Part shown: in pieces, positions 22,846 to 34,172 of the stretch
Numbering within the stretch: position 1 is the stretch's first letter
Layout: each line of letters begins with the position of its first letter
Assembly (NCBI GenBank): GCA_023935145.1
Contig: CM043700.1
Coordinates: forward strand, 24,460,001-24,524,000
Origin: Bretschneidera sinensis
Taxonomy: Eukaryota > Streptophyta > Magnoliopsida > Brassicales > Akaniaceae
Length of the DNA: 64,000 nt
Reading direction: 5' to 3'
Notes under the pieces: model-generated
The model's input: the letters and a program-made list of their open reading frames with translations, nothing else
Databases searched by the model: none
Told to the model about the DNA's origin: nothing
Position numbers and translations under genes: made by a program

Positions 22846-23407
22846 ACTTATCTAAATGGCAGACTTTACGATGTGAACCTCATTATGAGGTAATTATGAG
22901 ATAACTTATGGTCTTAAGATGGACCAATGATTAAGAAGAAGATATTGATAGAGAATGAATCATATGACATGTGTAATAATATTAGAAACTTTTCATCAGG
23001 TTATGTGAAAAATAAAATATTAAATATTAAATGACTGTTTATGAAATTTGGAATACTTTTAGTAAATTTAATTCACTGAGCTTGTGAAGCTCACCCCTCA
23101 TTGTACAATGATTTTCAGGTAGCAGGCTTAGCAAATAGTTTGGTGAGTTGAGGTTCAGAAGAAACCATTTTCTGTAAGCCGCGTACGTGTCATCATCCTC
23201 AGACTAATGAGAAAATAAAAATGAAAAAAATTTATTTGTAAATTTTCATGCATTTTACGTTGTATAGAATGTTTTAATATTGAGTTGATGTAAATTTCTT
23301 TTGGTGTTATTTATTTTTATTGTTGCATATATGTGTCGTGCTGAGATTTCAAAATGTGATGACACCGTTTCGGGGGTGGCCAACCCGGGATTGGTCGTTA
23401 CAAGTAG

Positions 23408-24190
23408 CACCAAACATAATATCATCAACATATATTTGGACAAGTAGTGCGTCATTTTTGTGAGTTTTTGTGAAGAAGGTTGTGTCTATTTTTCCTCTTG
23501 TAAAACCATTTTCAAGCAAAAACTTACTTAGTCTTTAATACTATGCTCTTAGAGCTTGCTTTAACCCATAAAGAGCTTTAGAAAGCTTATAGACATAGTT
23601 TAGAAGACTAGGATTTTCAAATCCAAGAGGTTGCTCAACATACACCTCTTCTTCTATAAAATCATTTAAAAATACACTTTTTACATCTATTTAAAATAGA
23701 TTAAATTTATTAAAGCATGCAAAGGCCAATAACTTACGAATGACTTCTAATCTAGCTATGGGAGCATAGATCTCATCAAAATCTATTCCTTCTTCTTGAT
23801 TATATCCCTTAGCAACTAATCTAGTTTTGTTCTTAGTTACTATTCCATTTTCATCCATTTTATTTCTGTATACCCATTTAGTTCCCATTATAGTGTGATT
23901 CTTTGGTCTAGGAACTAGATTCCATACTTTGTTTCTTTCAAATTGATTTAATTCTTCTTGCATAGCATTTATCTAATCAACATCTTTTTTCAGCTTCTAT
24001 AAAAGTCTTAGGTTCTACTTAAGATAAATACGCTACACATTTACAAATATTTCTAATAGAGAAACGAGTTTGTACCCCTTGTGAAGGATCACCAATCACT
24101 TGATCGATTGGATGATAATTCACATACCTTCAATCTTTGGGAAGACTATCCCCTTATTGACTTGTAGATGGTTGATCAAGATTGAGAGTG
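23408..24190 (-). pseudogene. Copia-2 RT N-terminal part with YVDD box
   Basis: Minus strand. 23963-23691 reads ERNKVWNLVPRPKNHTIMGT and KWVYRNKMDENGIVTKNKTR, the standard copia RT start. It continues through an LDVK-region equivalent broken by stops (about 23690-23520) to YVDD at 23432-23421, the catalytic box. The gypsy element is inserted about five codons further on; RT resumes at 14186. The catalytic box is intact although the frame is broken by stops near 23690 and 23540. Confidence 0.87.
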
Positions 24191-25590
24191 TCTACCTCTT
24201 GACTTGTTTGAGGTTGGCTCTCCTTCGGGTCAACAATGGGAGTAGGTGTTTCCATTCTTGAAATAAAATCTGCATTATCATTAAAGAAACTACTCTACTA
24301 CTAATTGGGTTAGACTCATCAAAGGTGACATGTACAGAATCTTTAACCACTAGAGTTCTTTTGTTAAAGACTCTATAAGCTTTACTAGAGATTGAATATC
24401 CTAAGAATATCCCTTCATCGGTCTTTGAGTCAAATTTACCTAAATTAATTTTATTGTTATTTACGATGAAGTACTTGCAACCAAAAGCACAAAAATAAGA
24501 GATATTAGGCTTTCTACCTTTCCATAGTTCATATGGGGTTTTGTCAAGCATAGGCCTAATGAAAACTCTATTCAAAGCATAGCAAAAAGTGTTTACGGCT
24601 TCCGCCCAAAAGTATTTTGGCAAACTGTTTTCACAAAACATTGTTCTAGCAAATTCTTCCAAAACTCTATTTTTCCTCTCAACAACTCCATTTTGTTGAG
24701 GAGTTCTAGGTGCTGAAAAGTTGTGATCAATTCCATTTTCATCACAAAATTTTGAAAAACTTTGGTTTTCAAATTCTTTTCATGATCACTTCTAATGCTT
24801 GAAATAGAAATACCTTTTTCATTTTGAACCTTTTTACAAAAGTTCACAAATCCTTTGTATGCTTCATCCTTTTAAGCAATAAAAATAACAAAAGGTATAT
24901 CTTGAATAATCATCAACAATAACAAGAGCATATTAATGGCCACCTAGGCTAATGGTACTTATTGGACCAAACAAGTCCATATGCAAAAGTTCTAATGGTT
25001 TAGAAGTTGAGATTATATTTTTTTATTTAAAAGAAATTCTTGTTTGCTTTCCAATTTGATAGGCATCACACACCTTGTCTTTTCAAATTTGATTTTTAGA
25101 AGTTCAATGACTAAATCTTTTCTTGAAATAATTTTAAGCAAATCTATGTTTACATGGGCAAGTCTTCTATATCATAGCCATAGATTTTCACTAAAAATGG
25201 AAAAATATTTTTCATTTTTTGAATGCAAAGATTTTAAATCAACTATATAGATATTTTCATGTTTATGGCCAACAAACTTGATCTTGTTACTTTTGATGTC
25301 TATAACTAGACAATGAGAGGTTTCAAATATGACTTTGTTGCCTTTGTCACATAATTGACTAATACTAAACAAATTTGGCTTAAGACCTTGCACATATAAA
25401 ACATGATAAATAGTTGAGAAATCATTACCAATTTTGTCGTGCCCAATGATATTTATCTTTGTATTGTCTCCAATGGTGACATGTCGACCATCCCTCAGAG
25501 TTAGCTCTTTGAACATGCTTTGATCACCGGTAATGTGCTTTGAGCATCCACTATCAAAGTACCAATAGTTACCTTTTTCTTTGGTGTGGA
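24191..25590 (-). pseudogene. Copia-2 protease and integrase
   Basis: Minus strand. The protease start shows YFDSGCSKHITGDQSMFKEL (about 25560-25500), with the D-S-G catalytic signature. The gag-pre-integrase region follows (LKPNLFSISQLCDKGNKVIF, 25400-25320), then broken integrase zinc and core segments (25180-24850). The core end reads TPQQNGVVERKN-like in two frames (about 24700) and WAEAVNTFCYALNRV (24600-24560), then KTPYELWKGRKPNISYF. Stops and frame changes occur at about 25170, 24890, 24730 and 24300. Confidence 0.87.
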
Positions 25591-25597
25591 GATATAT

Positions 25598-26819
25598 CTA
25601 CATTACACAAGGGTATACAATTTCACTTTTAGGTACCCAAAATTTCTTGGGTCCTTTGGGGTTAGTCCTAGAAAATACAGTTCCTTTCGGGACCCATACT
25701 TTCCTAACATTATAAGGTGCTCTATAATTATAGACATGTTGATGATACATAATCCTAGGATAATAGTTATTGAAATTTCTAGGATTTCTTAATTGTGCAT
25801 GTCTATAGTTCCTTAGATGAACAATCCTAGAATACATGTTTCTATTATGAAAATTATGAACATGCATGTTATCTCTAGGAGTTGTATAACAGTAATTTCT
25901 AGGATATGCACTTGTAGCATTGTGAACATACATACTATCTCTAGGATGCATATGATAGTAATTTCTAGGATGTCCACTTTTACCATGCAAGTTATGAGCA
26001 CACACATTATCTCTAGGATATGCATGATGATAGTTCCTAGGATGTGTATTTATAGTATGTGCATTCCTTGAATGATTATTCCTAGCATTTGCATTTCTTG
26101 AGTGAGCATACATATACGCATGAGTGTTTCTAGGATGCATATCTCTAGTATATGCATTAGAATTTAAATTTGCATTATTAGACCTACTAGCATATATTGA
26201 AGGAGTACTTTTAATCTTGCTGGTGGCCTTGGAAGTGAAGGCTTCATTCATACATTTGTTTTCATAAACAAAATCTCTTTTGATTTTTGCTTGCCCAATG
26301 GAGAACAACTCAAGCCAAAGTTTCCTCCATTTAACTTTTGGCTAGATAATATTTTATCTAGCTTTTCTTTTCCAATGATAAGTCTAGATATGGTGCTATT
26401 CAATTCTATTATTTTCTACTTTAAAGTTTCATTTTCATTTTTTTGAAAATCTTGTGAAGAGTCATAAAGCATGGAAGATAGTTTTTCTTTTTCTTCCTTT
26501 AAGTCTTCCATCTCTTTAGAAAGAGATAAGACTTCCTTTTTGATGGTCATATTTCTATAATCGAATTTCTTCAATTCTTCATGCATTTCATTTATAGCCT
26601 CAATTAACTCTTAATGTTATTATTATTTGAAGGGGAAGAAATTGATACCTCATTCTCATTGTCGATTACCATCAAGCATAGGTTGAAAATCTCCTCGCAT
26701 CCAACTTCATTGTCCGAAGTTTCTTCCTTTTCGTCATCACTCTATGTGGTTGCAATCATGACTTTCTTTTTGAAGCTCTTATAAGGTTTGCTCGTTGTTG
26801 GACAATCAGCTTTGATGCG
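25598..26819 (-). pseudogene. Copia-2 gag C-terminal linker with His/Arg/Asn-rich repeats
   Basis: Minus strand. Just beyond the zinc knuckle (split at 26819/35342) the text runs KADCPTTSKPYKSFKKK, then an acidic and coiled-coil part, then an open frame 26308-25598 of 236 codons. That frame contains about ten imperfect copies of a unit such as HPRNYYHMHPRDSMYVHN, rich in His, Asn, Arg, Tyr and Pro. It ends with KKVWVP-like and NPKGPKKFWVPKS motifs typical of the gag-protease junction in Sirevirus-like copia elements. The repeat makes this linker unusually long. Confidence 0.8.
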
Positions 26820-28062
26820 TGTTGTGCAAAAATCTACCTAAATTAATAAGCAAATATTTGAACAGTTTTACTTGCAAGTGCACAAGGTCAACAAAGTAGT
26901 ATAGTGTGCCAAATGCGAGATCATCTCCACAAGGATTAGTAAATTTTACTTTTAGAATTAGTTTCTTAATATAAAACGATAGAAATAAATATTGAGTTTG
27001 GATTGATAATGATAAAGGCGTAGGGACTTGATATCCACCACTAATCTTGCTACCACAATAAAACAATATGCCAACTCTTTACTCACACTATGAATACCTA
27101 ATGTTTGTCAACCTAAGGGCATGGTGCATACTCCTTAAGCTATTGATTTCCTTAACCAACGAGTTAGGCATGGTGTATACTCCAACTCTTTTCTTTCTTA
27201 AGGGATCCAGCATGGTGTATATTGAGTTGTTCCTTAAGAGAGCATAAGATCTGTGTAAATCGACAACCACATGAGACCGAAGGCATGGTGTGTACTCTCG
27301 GTTTCTCATGTTGATTAACCCAAGAACCCGGCGTGGATTTTTTTTGTTACAATTGTTAAACCCAAGACTCGGTCATCCAAATTAATTTAACTAACTAATC
27401 CATATCACGTGCATATGTCGATAAGGCAAACATATATGAGGAATTTAAATAAAAAAAAACATTAATCAAGTTAAGAATCACATCATAAATATCGCAAAGG
27501 CACCAATACTAAATTATTGAGTAAACATAATTAGGGCTTCAAGCAAGCCCTTACTAAGAAGTTAGTTACACATGATTTTGATGTTAAACATCTTTATAAA
27601 GTAAAAGTAAAGGGCGAAGAATAAACCCGAAAGTACTACAGAGAAGAGTCGTCAATTCATCTCCACAGTCTCTTTTTCTAAAAACTAAAACTAAAACTAA
27701 GAAGGATCCCGTTTCTGTGTTTTACAGGCCTATTTATAAGGTTTAAGGACATATGGAAACCCTAATTCATAAAACAAAACTTTCCAAAAACTTTCCAAAA
27801 CAGGCTCTGCCGTTTTACTGCTCGTGTGCGCTCGATTACATGCTGGTGCGCTCGATCACACATTTTTGTGCTCGATCGCACTATGCATCTGCTAGTTCTT
27901 CTAGTTTTTGGTTTTCCAATCCAGATAATGCTCAATTTTCTTCAATATCCTAGGAAAACACAGAAAACGCAGAAAAGAAATAAAATAGCATGAAATAACT
28001 CAACTAGGAACTTAACAAATGTAAATTAATAGGCTTAAATATGACTATTTAAGCACTTATCA
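26820..28062 (-). repeat. Athila-like 3' LTR
   Basis: 1,243 bp. It includes several GGCATGGTGTATACTCC-type repeats (27118-27310) and copies of the GCTCGATCGCACT motif (about 27826-27890). The right LTR lacks part of the first repeat set. Confidence 0.88.
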
Positions 28063-29440
28063 CACCCCCAAACTTACATGTTGCTAGTCCCTTAGCAATA
28101 CAAAACTAAAAACTAAATGAAAAACAAACCACACGAAGATAAATCCTTTATTCATGACGTCCACAAATTTAATTTGTATACAAAACCATGTTATTTATTC
28201 ATGATTAAGCTTAAAATACAAACCTATTATCGCAATGAATAGGAGTTTTAAAATCTAATTACTTACAAGTAGCAGGCTAAGGCATCACAAGTCTGATTTA
28301 GTGTATGGTGAACTAGCACATAAAAAATGAAGCTTCCAAATAACTCCAATGTGTAGTGTTTCAGTGTCTCAAGATTCACCGAATTTCCTATTAGGATGAA
28401 CAAAAATGGCATAGTTTTATTTCCTTCTTTTATTTTATTATGAGGTTTTTGCCATGTTTAGTTCCCTTAAGCTTTCTAATTGACCCATGTAGCGAGTGTT
28501 TAGTCAATGACTCCCAAACCATATGGTTTTAGGGCATTAGGTGTAAAGATACCCCTAAGGACATACTAACTCGAGTAAAAAAAGGCTACGAAACTAAACT
28601 AGTCTTAATGCTGCCAATCAACATTCCCACCTTTTAACTGAAACACTCACTGCTTACTGAGACAAGAGGTCCAATTACTCAGTGGAAAGTTTATTTAATG
28701 ATCATTATGAGCATTTTTTTTTCTCTTTTTTGTGCAAAAAAAAATTCTACTTTTTTTATGCCAAAGTGTTCATCTAACAAGTCATCCGGTTACAGTTAAG
28801 CCATGAAAACATACACATTAAAGTTATAAGTCATACCTCACACAATTATCTGCTAATGTGCTCTTGTCAGATTTAGATAAAATATGTGAGTTCTTAAATG
28901 CCAAAAGTTAGTAACTAAACCTTAAAACTCTATTATCAGATAATGTGTTCAGGATTTTAAGCTTACTGATGAAATCATATCACAGTATTTGTTAAGATCA
29001 ACCAAAATTCGAAACAACATAACATGCATTTAACTTTTAGACAATATAAAAAAAATATACAAAAACTGGGACAAAATGTGTGAATGTGTCTCCCATACCC
29101 CCAAAATTAATTTACACATTGTCTCTAATGTGTGAAAATCATGGAAAGAGCTGACCTGGGAGATGGAGAACTAGCTTGACTGGCATGGCTCATAGCACAC
29201 CCCCAAACTTGAACTGATATGCATATTATCCCTGAAAAAGCAATACTAAGGTAATACTAGAAAACAACAAAATACTAATAATAAATAGTAAAAGAAATAT
29301 GAAAATTAATCAAAATAAAAGAATATGCTGTGAGGTGCCTCCCATGAGCGCTAAGTTTTATGTCTTCAGTCAGACGTGCACCTCTCTCTCACTACTGGTC
29401 TCCATGTGGTGCTGAAGATGAGGCACCCGAGACAGGAGGT
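28063..29440 (-). other. Athila-like 3' untranslated region with a repeated polypurine tract
   Basis: No coding signal. CACACCCCCAAACTT, whose complement is the polypurine tract, occurs at the LTR junction (28061) and again at about 29199, with a weaker copy near 29094. Confidence 0.6.
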
Positions 29441-29442
29441 AA

Positions 29443-30545
29443 TCAGTCGAGAATGGCCTGGAGCATCGTTTTTTGCCTCGTAAAACGTACCTCCAAACCA
29501 TCGATGCGCTGATGAACTAGTAATATAGCCTCCCGATCCTCCTGTCGAATATCATATAGCTCACACTGGAAGGAGAACATCTCCTCAAGAATGTGCTGGT
29601 ACTCTGTGGGTCCCATGTTAATACGGTCCTCCTCCCATGTCTGGCTAACTGCTAGGTCCTCAGTCTTCATAAGATCATCTTTCACCCTCTCAACAGCAGG
29701 TACATGCTTTTAGAGTCCTCTGGGAATATGTGACTGGCTCTGGGTCCACTGGCTCTTATCCAAAAAGAGGTGATCCTGACTGGTCCATCGATAGAGAAGC
29801 CCTTAATTCCTTTCTTCTTGAAAATGTATGAGAGGGGGAATGGGAATGGGAGCACCCAGGCATTAGCAATAATGACCTTGTGTGCATGGACTTGGTCCCA
29901 AAACTTATGAAGCTGGTCCTAGATGATAGCCGGGATGGAGTACCAGTGGCTTTTTTGAAATGTATATAGTGCCTATAGGAACTGGTCACGTCTTTGAGTC
30001 TTGTGTCCCAATAGGCACACATTACGCTGAAGAATGGAATCCAAAAGCCAGAGTCATGGAGACAACTTGGATCGGCTCCCAGCATTGTTGTGCTGGTCGT
30101 CATACTACCCAGCACACATGTCCTCAATAATGGTGGACAAGAAAAAGGACTCCGGCTGCTAATCTAACTGGGTGTCCTCAGCAAGAGATTCATCATTGCA
30201 TTGAAGGGCTGCAGCTATATCTGAAGATGTCACGTCGATGTACTTACCCTGAACAGATGAGGACAAGACACTCAACCTACTGCAGTCGAAAGATAGGTTC
30301 TCATAAAACTAAACCACGAACCGAGTGTAGGCAGTAGAGCTGATAGGCTTGAATTGCCTCTTCAAACCATGACGCTTGAATTCCTGGACGGCCCATTGAG
30401 TGGCTTCAAAGTGTGTGAAATCACCGTCTATGTTGAATGTGGTTTCAAATAAGATTTCCCGTTGCTCAAAGGTAGGTCGGGTCGACTGTGCTCGGTTTCC
30501 CAAAGCACGGGAGGTGGAAACAGTGTGCTTATGCATCCTGTACAA
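29443..30545 (-). pseudogene. Athila-like element accessory ORF (putative plant transposon protein type)
   Basis: Minus strand, downstream of the gag-protease block. The start reads ALGNRAQSTRPTFEQREILF, then TQWAVQEFKRHGLKRQFKPI and AYTRFVV (30545-30309). Broken frames continue with KKGIKGFSIDGPVRITSFW-like text (about 29830-29760), and a C-terminal coiled-coil-like part YQHILEEMFSFQCELYDIRQ (29685-29443). The N-terminal pattern fits the plant transposon-protein domain also suggested for the Copia-2 accessory ORF; similarity between the two is weak by eye. Several stops and at least two frame changes. Role unknown. Confidence 0.6.
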
Positions 30546-30550
30546 GGTTC

Positions 30551-31165
30551 TGCAGATTTTACGCTCGATCTCAGTAATGTGTGCTTGATCGCACTCTGCC
30601 TATGCGCTCGATCGCACTACTTCCTGCGCTCGATCGCACTAACTGGTATGTTGCTGAGGTCTTTTATTGAACAGCTTGTGGGGGACAGGGAATTGAAGCA
30701 GTGGGCGACGAGAGCCAGAAGTTCCCAACCTCCTGCAATTTCAACCAAACACAACCACGCAAACAAGAAACGCATTGTATATGCAATAGATTAGAAAAAA
30801 GACGAATAAAAAACATGTGTGATTGTGATCGTGTGTGATTGTAAGGAGTGAAATAGGGATATGAACATACCTGAAGATGGTGAGTGGTGGCTAGTGATAT
30901 GTGGTGGTGAGTGGTGGTGAGTGATTGTGAGTGAGAGTGCAGTGGTGAGTGGGTTTGAGGGCGGTGGCAGTGAGTAAGAGTGTGAGTGTGCCGAATGAGA
31001 GTGAATGGGAGGAAGAAACAAAATGACTTAAAATGGGCACGTGACTTTCTGTCCCGAGTGGGCTCGATCGCACTTGTGAGCAGGTGTATGCATTTGGATG
31101 CGCTCGTGTGCCATTAGGCGCATGGCAAGATTGCACTCGAGCGCATTATGACATGCACTCGATCG
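30551..31165. repeat. GCTCGATCGCACT motif clusters flanking the accessory ORF start
   Basis: Near-palindromic GCGCTCGATCGCACT and variants occur at about 30551-30640 and 31065-31165. They also occur in both LTRs (27826-27890, 35048-35165) and near the primer site (33955-33985). Between the clusters, 30880-30990 is a GTGAGTG/GTGGTGA simple-sequence stretch. Confidence 0.75.
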
Positions 31166-31329
31166 CACGGATAGAATGCACTGTACCACTAAACTAACTA
31201 AAGAAAAATAAAAAGTTAAAAACTATGAAAGACAATAAACAAAAATAGAAATGTACCGTACTCAGTGGCCTCAGTACCACTGACCTCAATAGAGGCACTT
31301 GAGCAAATGTTTATCAAAGCATGGACTGC

Positions 31330-31700
31330 TCAAACGCCCTCTATAGTAGCTTTAGTACTAGTCTTTTGGCAATGAATACTTAAAGTCCACCATATGTGGC
31401 TTAAGTGCTCTTGGTGTTGCTGTATATTCATCATGCCTAATTCTCCCAGCTCATTCAAATGCAACTTCCTCTTATCACCCGATCTTAGATGCGTTAGAGA
31501 GGCCTCAGGCAGGTGCACAACTTCAAAGATGTCATCAGTAACATCTTCAAATGTAGGTTCAATATCCAATCTTTTGAAACTCTGGGTTAGGGTGGTCTCC
31601 AATGGATTAATGTGCTAGACCTGAAAAGCTTGCTCAACAAAACTTTGCATTATACATACATTAAAACATTCCATATCATCTTGGGGTAATTTTAATGCAT
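31330..31700 (-). pseudogene. Athila-like pol stub between protease and the missing RT
   Basis: Minus strand, with an open frame 31602-31330 (SFKRLDIEPTFEDVTDDIFE, then ALKPHMVDFKYSL-like text in another frame). The last part recalls the start of Athila reverse transcriptase; the RT itself is absent, so a deletion boundary lies near 31330. Confidence 0.55.
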
Positions 31701-31708
31701 CAAATATT

Positions 31709-32434
31709 TTAAATTCCATTTACCTTCATACTTACGATACCCTTTTTCACACAAATTTTTGTATCAGTAGTTCTCATAAAGGATCTTCCTAAGATTATGG
31801 GCAGAGGTAATGGCATAGGACATTCTTCCATATCTAATACAATAAAATTAGCAAGTAAAATAAATTCACCTACCTTCACCAAGACATCCTCAAGAATACC
31901 TCTTGGTCGTTTGATGCTTATGTATGCTAATTTCAAGGTGATGGAAGTTGGTTGAAGCTCCCCCAAACCTAGTGTTTCAAATACCGAGTATAGCAACAAA
32001 CTGACACCCGCTCCTAAATCCAGTAGTGCATGCTTAGAAAACTGGTCACCTATCTTGCAAGGAATGGTAAAACTACCTGAATTTTTCAGTTTTGGTGGTA
32101 GTTTCCTTAGTAATACCACAATTACCTCTTCAGTTAAAGCCACTGTTTCATGCTCCTGAAACTTCATTTTATTAGTGCAACAATCTTTGAAAAATTTAGT
32201 ATATACAGGAATTTTTTGAATTGCATCTAATAAAGGAATATTAATTGCTACTTTTCCCAAAGTTTCAAAAATATCGAGCAATTTATTTTCTTTCTTTGGC
32301 TTTACTAACCTTTGAGGGAAGGGAGGTGCATTCACCTTCTCCATTTCACTTACCTTTGATGTCGATGTTTTAATTGGAGATGCTTGTGTAGGCTCATCGG
32401 TTCCTATGATCTTCCCATTTCTGAAAGTTGTCAT
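31709..32434 (-). pseudogene. Athila-like aspartic protease
   Basis: A 241-codon open frame on the minus strand. Residues about 20-40 read PPFPQRLVKPKKENK, a typical Athila/Tat protein junction. The catalytic region reads ALLDLGAGVSLLLYSVFETL (DLGA in place of DSGA is normal for this group), then LKLAYISIKRPRGILEDVLV and LPIILGRSFM, the second conserved Gly region. This is the best-preserved frame of the element. Confidence 0.87.
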
Positions 32435-32449
32435 GACCTTTAATTATTG

Positions 32450-33720
32450 GTTTCCTCCTGGATTAGGTAGTGTTTAGGCTGAAAATTCACCTTACCTTCT
32501 TCCACTCAGCTCCTTAGCCAATTGCTCCACTTGTACCTTTAGTCTTTGAATGGCTTGCTCACGTTTTGCATTTTTTTGTCTTTGTTCAGTCCGAAATTGT
32601 CTTTCCTTTGCCATAAGCTGATCTTGTGAAGTCATCAGTTGCTGTTGTCGAGTGGCCAATTGTCTTACAAGACTCTCTAGGTCACTCTTCTTTGATTCCA
32701 GAACTGGTTGGGCTGCTTGTTGGGAGTTCTTTTGCTGCCCTTGAAGGTTTAGGGTATTCTAATTGTTAGTCCATGAGAATTTGGGATGGTTTCGCCATCC
32801 AGGATTATAGGTATTTGCATATGGATTGTTCTTGGGCAGATAGTTGTTTGGTCCCACATAGTTTGCTTGCCCTGGATCTGTAGATGAATACAAAGGGCAA
32901 GTTTCAGTAGTGTGATCAAAATGAGAACATATAGCACATACCTGGAGTTATATAGCTTGTGGACTAGGTAAGATGTTCTGAGCAGTCATGGCTTTAACAA
33001 GCATATCTAGCTTTCTTTTCACAGCAGCCATCTGATTTGAAGATCCACCATTTAAGGTTACCTCATATATATACCTTTGCTCTTAACTCCTTGTCTACCT
33101 CTAAAGGAGAATTGCTGGGTGTGCTCACTTAATGTCTCAAACAGCTCCATGGCTTTTTCACTATTCTTTTCCATCAACATACCTCCATAACCTGAATCCA
33201 CAATACCTTTATTAATGTCACTCAAACCTTCATAGAAAACTTGTACCAGTTCATCCTAAGGTAGATTGTGATGTGGGCATTTGAGTAGTAGCTTATTGAA
33301 GTGTCCCCATGCTTCAAAGAAAAGGTCTTCGTCCTTCTATTGGAAAGATTGAATCTCCTTCCTCATCTGTCTTATCTTTTGTGCTAGAAAAAACTTCCTT
33401 AGGAACTTACTGGATAGTTCTTCCTAGGTATGGATGGACACTGCAAGCAATGAATTATACCACAACTTAGCATTATCTTTTAATGAAAAAGGAAAAAGAA
33501 TTAACCTAATTCCTTTTTGATCTAGGCCTCGGATATGCTGGAACTTGCAGAGGTCAAAGAATTCCCGAAGATGCAAATGTGGGTCCTCAGTAGGTGTACT
33601 CCTAAAATGAGTTAAAACACTGAGTATTTGTAGGGATATGTAATAATTGTCTTTCGCCTTAGGTTGGTAAGCGATGCATGAGCGCTGGTCGAGGTTCCAT
33701 GGAATGAAGGATTGCTTCAT
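32450..33720 (-). pseudogene. Athila-like gag
   Basis: Minus strand. The gag domain is seen at 33720-33424 (PTEDPHLHLREFFDLCKFQH, LFPFSLKDNAKLWYNSL). It continues through WEDLFFEAWGHFNKLLLKCP (about 33330-33270) and a CAICSHFDHTTETCP zinc knuckle (about 32940-32895). A Gln-rich coiled-coil follows (about 32700-32500). Stops at about 33425, 33260, 32945 and 32760 break it. Confidence 0.85.
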
Positions 33721-34172
33721 GGGTTTTCGCTATAGTAGTGGTTGGTTGTCAAACTGTTCCGCCATTTGTGCTTGTCCCTCGAATTCTTCTTCTACCTCTT
33801 CAACATTGTCTCTAAGCTTTTGTTGAATGGTCCGTTCAAGCTCTATATCGAGGTGAAAGAATGTTGGATTCTTGGATCGAAGCCCTTGCATGAATTAGTT
33901 GAACCGTTTCAGTGCAACAGTTTCAGTACTGCTGCTCGAGTAGTCTCTGCCCCGAGTGCGCTCGATCGCACTAAGCACTGCACTTGATCACAGGGCTAGC
34001 AATTACTCTGTTGCAAGCCTGAAAAAAAAAGAAAAAAAAAAAGCAAACATAAAAAAGAAATAAGTTAGGTTTTTGATGAAACATAATAAAATAGAACAGA
34101 AAAATAAAATTGAACGAAAAAATAATTCTAAACAGAAATTATTACATATCCCCAACAACGGTGCCAAAAACG

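Larger units (their letters stand above)
14187..23402 (+). mobile_element. Gypsy (chromovirus-like) LTR retrotransposon, complete but decayed
   Basis: LTRs of 2,655 and 2,709 bp (14187-16841, 20694-23402) begin TGTAATACCC and end CGTTACA. The target duplication AGTAG is exact at 14182-14186 and 23403-23407. A primer-binding site TGGTATCAAAGC (16846-16857) follows the left LTR and a purine tract AAGGTGGGTAG precedes the right one, so it reads left to right. It lies in the RT of Copia-2, just beside the YVDD box. Order gag-PR-RT-RH-IN fits Ty3/gypsy; the C-terminal text resembles Tekay/Del-type chromoviruses. The integrase core is deleted. Confidence 0.92.
20694..23402 (+). repeat. 3' LTR of the gypsy element
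   Basis: 2,709 bp, closely matching 14187-16841. It repeats both tandem arrays and the TATA-like run (about 21274-21290). Confidence 0.9.

Noticed and set aside
30791..31136. His/Ser/Thr-rich open frames as a small protein
   Set aside because: They are translations of a GTGAGTG-type simple repeat in a non-coding spacer.
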